This document shows, one piece after another, positions 57,093 through 64,000 of a DNA stretch of 64,000 bases. The position numbers and the translations under genes were made by a program. Below the pieces are notes generated by a model. The model saw nothing but the letters and a program-made list of their open reading frames with translations. It was not told the origin of the DNA and made no database searches. Numbering within the stretch: the stretch's first letter is position 1; every line of letters begins with the position of its first letter. The stretch is from Talaromyces rugulosus (Eukaryota > Ascomycota > Eurotiomycetes > Eurotiales > Trichocomaceae), in assembly GCF_013368755.1 (NCBI RefSeq), contig NC_049562.1:1-64000 (forward strand), written 5' to 3'.

Positions 57093-60000
57093 CTATTTCT
57101 CTAGCATAGGCTGTACGGAGGGATAAAATACCATTTGCCAATATGGTCCCTTGTTTCGCAACAGTTCATTATGGTTTCCCTTCTCAAGGATCTCTGACCC
57201 CCGACTAGTCACACCCTCACCTAAAACAAAGATAACATCTGCCTTCTGGATTGTGGCTAGCCTGTGCGCAACAGCTATAATAGTCATGTTGCGTTTTACA
57301 GCTAAGCGCTCCATCGCCTCCTGGATGAGCTTCTCAGACTGTGAGTCCAGGCTGGATGTCGCCTCATCCAAAAGCAGCACAAGGGGTTTTCGGATAAGTG
57401 CCCGAGCAATACAGAGCCGCTGCTTCTGACCGCCACTGAACGCTGTTTGCGCATTGGTACCAAGATCGGTAAAGTAGCCATCGGGAAGTGACATGATAAA
57501 GTCATGAATCTCAGCATCTTTACATGCCTGTACCATTTGGTTCTCGATGAGCTTGTCATCAGTGATTTCAAGACCGAGAAGCAGGTTGTCTTTAATACTA
57601 CCGTCAAACAGCTTTGGCTCTTGGGCTACCAGGGAAAGGCATTTTCGGTAGGAAAAGAGTTCAAGAGAGCAGATATCCCGTCCATTGAACAGGATAGAGC
57701 CATGTGTGGGGTCGTAGAATCTCTCTAGCAATGAGATGATTGTGGACTTTCCAGAACCAGATGGTCCAACAAATGCGACGAATTGACCACTGTCAATGGA
57801 AATATTAACGTTCACAAGTGCTGGGATATTTCGAGAAGCATATTTGAAGCAGACATCTCTGAGTTCAATATCAGCAGCACAGTTTTGCCCGTAAGAGAGC
57901 AAGGGTTCTGGAGAGGAGTTCTGAAGTTGCTGTTTGACGGATGATCGTGCTCCTAAAATACGGCTGGCGGAGGCTTTCGCCTGGGCGATATTGGGACCGA
58001 AGCTGAAGAACTGCCCGGCAGATTGACCCCCTTGGATGATTGCAATATAGACGATGAAGAATACAGTAGGTTCGTATTCTCGTGATGCCAGCAGTTGGCC
58101 ACCGTACCTGTCGAAAGTGGTGAGTTCAGGGAGCATAAATGAAGAATATTGAACTATCTGTACCAGAAGGTAAGTGCCATTGCACACAACTCAACGCTGT
58201 CTGAAAACGAAAAAACAAGTGTTGCATACCATGCTTTTCGAATGGCCTTTTTTCTCTGATCGGTTAGCAGCGCCGAGTATCTTCTAATAATAGTATCTTC
58301 CATGGTGAAAGCAGTAACGGTTCTGAATCCCCTCACAGCTTCGGAGGCAAATTTCGAGCTATCTTTGTATACCGCCGCATTCAAGGAGTCGAACATAATC
58401 TCATACCGGATACGCATGAAGGCTGCGAGGAAGAGGAAGGGCATTGCAGCAAAAATCGAGACAGCTGCTAACTTCCACCCAAAGGCAAATGAGATGGCGA
58501 CACATCCAATGACATTGAAAACAGAAATGAGTGGAAATACACCGGTTGGGCCGAATAACTCCTGCAGTTGCCTTGGATCCATTGATAATTTCGAGACCAG
58601 GCTACCAGAAGCATTTTCCTCTCTGTCAAAGTATGACACAGATTCTCGGATGAGGTTGAAAAAATAGTCCTTACGATACGTGGAGACAATGAACTATGTC
58701 CAGTTAGTCTTTTCGTTCAACTAGGGAGAGGGTGTGCTTGATGTACCATCGAGATAGAATTAGATGCAAACCCTAGCATTCCATAAAAAGCTGCCATGGC
58801 GAGGGCCAGTATGAAAAACATTAGCGCCCAGAAATTAGCTGCGTCCACAAGCCTTTGACCCGTGAACTGAAAAACCTCAACCAACTTCGCGAAAAGCCAG
58901 CTTTGTAACGCATAACCGGCTATTAATTTGTAAGTACTGATTTTGAAATAGATATGAATAATCTTACACCCGGCTCCCACTGCTCCAATGATGATAAAAA
59001 CGTATAAAATCCAATGGCGTCGGTGCTCATACGCGAATACCCAAAAAGCGCGGAAAAAACCAACTTCCTTGCTTTTCTGGCCGCTTTCTTGGTCTTCGCC
59101 ATCGTCGCTGTGGTAACTGGAGTAACCTCGAGACCCGATGTTCTCTATTGGCGAAAATACAATATCTTCAGTCCCGTCTTCTGCAAGATCTGACAACGGT
59201 TGGAGCTGCTGCGCATAGACCATACTATGATACATTCCACTTTTTAGTGTGAGTTCCTCGTGGGTGCCCTGCTCAATGTTAATTCCATCCTTCATGACAA
59301 TGATATGATCGGCTCTTCGAACGGTGGATAGGCGATGCGCAATAACGATTGTTGTGCGGTCCTTAGATATGCGGGTGAGGGCAGCTTGAACAACTTTCTC
59401 TCCACGAACATCAATCGAGCTTGTAGCTTCATCGAGGAGTAAAATTGGGGGTTGCCGAACAATACTTCGGGCGATGGCAAGCCTCTGTCGTTGACCACCA
59501 CTTAATGTAATGCCACCTTCGCCAATGACGGTAGAATAGCCCTATTGGCAACACAGTTAGCGGTGGCCGATTTAATTATGTGGGGAATTGCGTAAAACAT
59601 GTAAGAGGAGTACGACAACAAAATAGAGAAGTAGAAAATAATGTTACCAGAGGAAGCCGCTCGATAAATTCATCAGCGAAGGCTTCTTTACACGCCTCAA
59701 TGACCAGTTCCTTCTTCTTGTCCTCCGATTCATTCTCCCACTTAGACCCAATCAGTCCAAAAGAAATATTATTGTAAACTGAGTCATTGAAAAGAAATGG
59801 TTCTTGCTCAACAAGTCCAATCTGGGATCTCAACCACTTCAAATCTAGGTTATTTATGCATTGCCCATCTATAAGAATGTCTCCAGAGGAACTTTCTTCT
59901 GCTGAGTCAGACGGGGCTTGCAGCTGATACCATCTCTCGATCAAGGCGATGACAGTGCTCTTCCCGGTGCCGGATGGTCCAACGAGGGCTGTTGTTTTGC

Positions 60001-61574
60001 CTTTCTCAAATCGAGCATTAAAGCCTTTCAAAACGTATATATTCGGTCGCGTCGGATAGGCAAATACAACGTTTTGAAATACGATATCAGTACGACTGGA
60101 TACCACAGGTTCTCGCAGGCCGGTGGTGGAGATCCTCTCCGAGTCAATTATGTTGAAGAATGCTGCAGAAGCACTGATAGCCTTGGAGATGATTATGAGT
60201 GGCGACGCAATACCCCCAAGGACGGTGACCACGATCAACACTGAAAAGAAAACCCTAAAGAATCATCAGAATACAACTCTATAAGCAAACAATAGAGGAA
60301 GTCTGTCATACGTAATAACAGTGCTGATATTCGCAATGTGACCTTCACGATAAAGTTTCAATCCGAACCAGAATGCCAATGCGAAGCTGACATACATTGC
60401 GAAGAAAAGAAGTGCAAGGTGGATTCCGTGGACCGGGGAAATTTTCATGCCTTTTTTTTGGGCATCATCAACCAACAGGGAATATTTCTTGGACAGTGGG
60501 GCTTCTGCATTAAGGGAGAACACAGTCCGAATGGAGCTGAACACATCGGAGGCAATGGATGCGTGCTTATTATCAAGTCTATCCACATCCTGTTGGGCTT
60601 TAACAAGGTAGGGTACTGTTATGGCAAAGCCAATCAAGACAAATAATATGGCCGCACTGACTACTAGTGTGAGCGTCCATGAGTACCGAAATGCAATGGC
60701 ATATGCCGAAATGAGGAGGGCTAGGGATTGAAACAAGATGGCAAGTCGGTCAGAGACACTCTGCTGAATCGTGTTCGATAGTGCTGTAATGGAATTGGTT
60801 ATGGCTCCCACCGTGATCTCATCCAGTTGGCTTATAGACTGGGCAAAGAGTGCTTTGGTGTACTCGAGGCGCAATGCGGCGGACGCATGTAAACTGATGA
60901 TTCGGAAGCAAACCTAGCCTGTGTAAGTGAATGCCTGTGCACAACGACCCGAAGATGGGAAGTGAAGAATAAAACAGATTCAAAAATCAAAACGAAGCTA
61001 TTTACCATGGAAACATATGTCAACACAAACTTCCCAATGAACAAGTAAACAATATATAAGCTAGGACAATTGGTCAGCCGGGCTACAGAGAGGAGCAACA
61101 TAGGGGCCTTACGTAGATCTGTTGACGGAGGATTTAAACGTTTGCTCATTTTGCTCCGAGCCGGGCACAAAATATCGATTGAAGTCACCAACAAGTTTCC
61201 CAAACACAATGTTCATCAAGGGAAGAGCCTGGGGGCGTGGTCAGTCATTCATAACGGAGAATGACACCGAATGTTAAACTCACAATTCCAGAACCCATCG
61301 CACATACCAATCCTAATATAATGGTGAAGGCTCGACCATTTTTGGCACCATAGAGGAGGATTCTCTAGGATGAGAGTTAGCAACAACGGAACAGTCAATG
61401 GCTGGGATCGCAATGTACCAGATAATTGGCGATTGAGGGAGATTTGATGTTTTCTTTATTATCCCTGTAGTGTGGAAGACTTGATTTCTCTGCATGAGAG
61501 AGAACTTCTCTTTCTTCGGATGTCGGTATTTGTTCACGCTCTGAGAGAAAAGAGCTAGATGGCGAGGAGTTCAT
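57093..61574 (-). CDS. ABCB-type full ABC transporter (multidrug/Pgp-like)
   Basis: Nine exons (61574-61419, 61364-61284, 61228-61113, 61060-61006, 60913-60312, 60254-59648, 59541-58747, 58693-58164, 58107-57093) give 1318 aa with all phases consistent. The order is TM1-NBD1-TM2-NBD2. NBD1 has Walker A GPSGTGKST, signature LSGGQRQ and LLLDEATSS; NBD2 has Walker A GPSGSGKST, signature FSGGQKQ (Phe for Leu) and LLLDEATSSLD. Both sites look catalytically complete. The fourth intron must end at GGCTAG before GTTTGC; an earlier acceptor would bring an in-frame TAG. Full ABCB proteins export hydrophobic compounds and peptides. It is divergent from an NRPS gene across about 800 bp, so it probably exports or gives resistance to that peptide. 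Confidence 0.92.
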
Positions 61575-62370
61575 TGTTGTAGTGTCGCGCAATTCCTACT
61601 GATGAGTAGATTGCTTAAACATGGAAATTCACAGTTGCTCGGAGCCTTTCTCTACGGAGTTATTAGGTATGTCTCTGATCCCAGCAGCCAAGAAAGAAAG
61701 GGATTCCGAAGGTCAGCCCTGTAGTGCTCGAAGCTGCAAACGAACACTCGAGGGTGGAGACGTCGGTGTCATATTTTGAACATTTAACTACTCCATACCA
61801 CCTGTCATAAATTTTCCTTGGTTATCCCCTATGTCGTTGTTTTCGGCTTCGCATCGCCGAAAACGGCGAAAGTGTTGGCGTCCCATCGTGATGTTGTAAG
61901 ACTTTTATTACCACTTCACCAAAACGAGTTCCTTTAGTGGGGATTTTGCAGGTGGTCCTTGGCAGTCATATCCGGTTGACAGGTGTCACTTGTTTTGAGT
62001 TTTTTGGGATCGTAAGTTCTCAAGTAACCCTAACCCAAAAACAAGGCATCATTGGAAAAATGATCCCCATTTAGCTCGTTAATTTTCCGTAGTCAAGGGG
62101 CACCAGGGGATACTGCTGTAATGATGATGTCTTTAGGTGGTAGCCAAATCCATTTCTGGAAGATCCACTGCGCATTCCGACGACCGTCATCTTCTGTGAC
62201 CTGAACCAGCCAGTAAAAGTGGTTGCATGTTTTCCATTGATTCTGTAAAATTAAAATGGTGGTCGTGGTCGTAGTCAGTATCGATTTAGACCCTTCTATA
62301 TTTTTAGAAAAATTCCTAACAAACCTATAAACAACGTGCTCATTGAGAATTAACCACCACTCATCTCATC
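61575..62370. promoter_or_regulatory. Bidirectional promoter of the ABC transporter and NRPS genes
   Basis: A 796-bp gap between divergent start codons. It contains CTCAAGTAACCCTAACCC at about 62019-62036, a telomere-like scrap, and several AT-rich stretches. No specific regulator site was identified. Confidence 0.5.
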
Positions 62371-64000
62371 ATGGAACATAGAACTGCAATTCACAGCCCT
62401 ACTCAAGTGGAGACTGAGACATGGCTTGGGATCACGTCCACCAAGCCAGGTGTCAAGACCAACTTCGACGGCGAACCGCACGTATCCGTCACGGAAGGAC
62501 AACTCACTCCACCCGTGGAGGAAGTCGAGGTCTGGCAAGAGGTGGCTGCACAGTGCCAATGCCGTCTCGAGGACTTGGAAGATGTGTACCCTTGCACTGC
62601 GGCTCAGGAAGGAATGATGGCACTCACGGCCAAAGACCCCAATGCATACACGTTGGAGTATGTGTTTTACCTACCCCCTGGGACCGATCCAACACGATTG
62701 GAGCAGGCATGGCGTAGTACTGCCCTGGCCAACCCAATACTTCGCACTCGTATTGTGCCCACCAGCCAGAGTGGATGTATCCAGGCCGTCGTATGTGGCA
62801 GCATACCATGGCAAGTGCACGCCGACGACGATGGGATACCATGTATGACAAGCGGCACTGTGGCATGGCGACCAGGGGCTCCGCTAGCTTACTTCGTGCT
62901 GAATTGGCCACGCCGTGTGTTGACGATGATCATCCATCATTCAATCTGCGACGATTGGTCGATCTCCGTTCTGTTACGCGAGGTCGATGCCGCCTATAAC
63001 GGCCAAAAGCTGGAAGCCCGTCCGTTTCGGCCGCTTGCCGAGTACATCGAAGCCAATAGAGCTCGCTCCGAAAACTTTTGGAAAACGGAATTCCATGACT
63101 CCCATAAGGCGTCCATGACTCCATTCCCTCCGCTACCCACGGCCGGATATACTCCTCGACCTACAGAGCGACTGGAGAAAACATTCGACACTCATCCGGG
63201 CCCCACTGCTGGATTCACTGTCAACACCAAGCTGCGTTTAGCATGGGCCATAGTTCAGTCACTCTATACCGGCTCTGAAGACACTTTTTTTGGGACCGTC
63301 AACGCCGGTCGCGGGGTGCCAGTTCCAGGCGTACAGGAAATGAGTGGGCCAGCATTAGCTACCGTCCCTGTGCGTGTTCAGATAAACCCGAACCATACCG
63401 TTATGGAGGCACTTGATGCTGTACAGGGGCAATGGGCAGCTACAATGCAGTTTGAACATGTCGGCTTGCAGAGTCTAATGCATCTAGGGCCGGGTCCACA
63501 GGCAGCATGTCGTTTCCAAACACTGATGTCGGTGGAACCGCGAGATGGCCATCAAATCCACGGCGTGCTGTCACAACATCGATCAGAACAGCAAACCTAT
63601 GATTCTTATGCGGTGATTCTCCTAGTTCGACCGTCTAGTCGGACCGTGTGGTTAGAGACACGGTTTGACCCAGCTGTGATAGATGTCCAGCAAATGGAGC
63701 GGGTTCTCTCTCAGATGGCCCACATTTACCAGCAGATCGAGAAGAAACCCAATATACTCCTTGCAGAGATTGACACTGTCAGTCCGGAAGACCGAACGGA
63801 GCTCACTCGCCGGAATACGTCCAATATTTCCTGTTCCGCCCCGCCGCTGTCTGTTCATCAGCTCATTCATCAGCGTGCGAGTCAGCAGCCCCAAGAAATA
63901 GCGATCAATAGCTGGGATGGTGATATTTCGTACCAAAAGCTCGACGACATGTCATCAGTACTAGCAGTTCACTTGTCCCGGCAGTCGGTGGGCCCCGGCG
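62371..64000 (+). CDS. Non-ribosomal peptide synthetase, N-terminal part (C-A...), runs off the window
   Basis: An open frame of 543 codons from ATG 62371 to the window end without a stop or intron. After a leader of about 55 residues comes a condensation domain: EDVYPCTAAQEGMM (C1), the active-site region IIHHSICDDWS with the second His at 190, and the later FGTVNAGRG and SLMHLGPG stretches. The adenylation domain starts at HQLIHQRASQQPQEIAI (residues 497 on). HHxxxDG is altered to HHSICDD; the catalytic His and Asp remain. A condensation domain before the first A domain is common in fungal lipopeptide or chain-terminating NRPSs, where it takes an acyl starter or closes a ring. The module number and product lie beyond the window. 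Confidence 0.9.
   Translation, partial: MEHRTAIHSPTQVETETWLGITSTKPGVKTNFDGEPHVSVTEGQLTPPVEEVEVWQEVAAQCQCRLEDLEDVYPCTAAQEGMMALTAKDPNAYTLEYVFYLPPGTDPTRLEQAWRSTALANPILRTRIVPTSQSGCIQAVVCGSIPWQVHADDDGIPCMTSGTVAWRPGAPLAYFVLNWPRRVLTMIIHHSICDDWSISVLLREVDAAYNGQKLEARPFRPLAEYIEANRARSENFWKTEFHDSHKASMTPFPPLPTAGYTPRPTERLEKTFDTHPGPTAGFTVNTKLRLAWAIVQSLYTGSEDTFFGTVNAGRGVPVPGVQEMSGPALATVPVRVQINPNHTVMEALDAVQGQWAATMQFEHVGLQSLMHLGPGPQAACRFQTLMSVEPRDGHQIHGVLSQHRSEQQTYDSYAVILLVRPSSRTVWLETRFDPAVIDVQQMERVLSQMAHIYQQIEKKPNILLAEIDTVSPEDRTELTRRNTSNISCSAPPLSVHQLIHQRASQQPQEIAINSWDGDISYQKLDDMSSVLAVHLSRQSVGPG

Noticed and set aside
60914..60940. In-frame TAG suggesting that the ABC transporter is a pseudogene
   Set aside because: The TAG is part of the intron acceptor GGCTAG. 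With the exon starting at GTTTGC the frame is open and matches the family.

Overview
The window is the left end of a fungal chromosome. It opens with about 105 bases of CCCTAA telomere repeat. Genes are split by short introns with GT..AG ends and CTAAC/CTGAC-like branch sites. The long non-coding stretches are AT-rich and show the one-sided C-to-T and G-to-A decay left by repeat-induced point mutation (RIP). The gene families (AflR-like regulator, A-T-TE synthetase, NACHT-HEAT protein, NRPS, OrsD-like zinc finger on a telomere-linked helicase) point to a filamentous ascomycete, probably of the Eurotiales. That placement is inference.

Region 1 (1-17 kb) is subtelomere. The telomere is followed by a polypyrimidine block carrying a repeated telomere-like box, a 10-copy 37-bp tandem array, and one open 1661-codon RecQ-type telomere-linked helicase transcribed toward the telomere. 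Centromere-proximal to it are two head-to-tail helicase units riddled with stops. The first is truncated and abuts a perfect 139-bp tandem duplication. The second is complete and carries a decayed copy of the telomere-side block. A run of perfect short hairpins (17.05-17.48 kb) marks the transition.

Region 2 (18-30 kb) is gene-poor. It holds a secreted epoxide hydrolase, a disabled second-copy-like glycyl-tRNA synthetase, an F-box protein, a Zn(II)2Cys6 AflR-like regulator, a solo LTR and other repeats.

Region 3 (31.5-47.5 kb) looks like a biosynthetic gene cluster. It contains an A-T-TE synthetase of the arylpyruvate-dimerising family, a divergently transcribed MFS exporter, a DAHP synthase that appears to have lost the residues needed for feedback inhibition, a five-exon laccase, a dienelactone-hydrolase-like protein, a fumarylacetoacetate-hydrolase-like protein and a second MFS transporter. 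My reading is that the DAHP synthase raises shikimate flux to arylpyruvates, the A-T-TE enzyme dimerises them, the laccase oxidises the product outside the cell, and the two hydrolases with the second MFS modify, break down or retrieve aromatic products.

Region 4 (47.5-64 kb) holds a large NACHT-HEAT NLR-like protein, an MFS relic, a small broken gene, a complete nine-exon ABCB multidrug transporter, and, divergent from it, the start of an NRPS (condensation domain, then adenylation domain) that runs off the window. The ABC/NRPS pair probably begins a second cluster.
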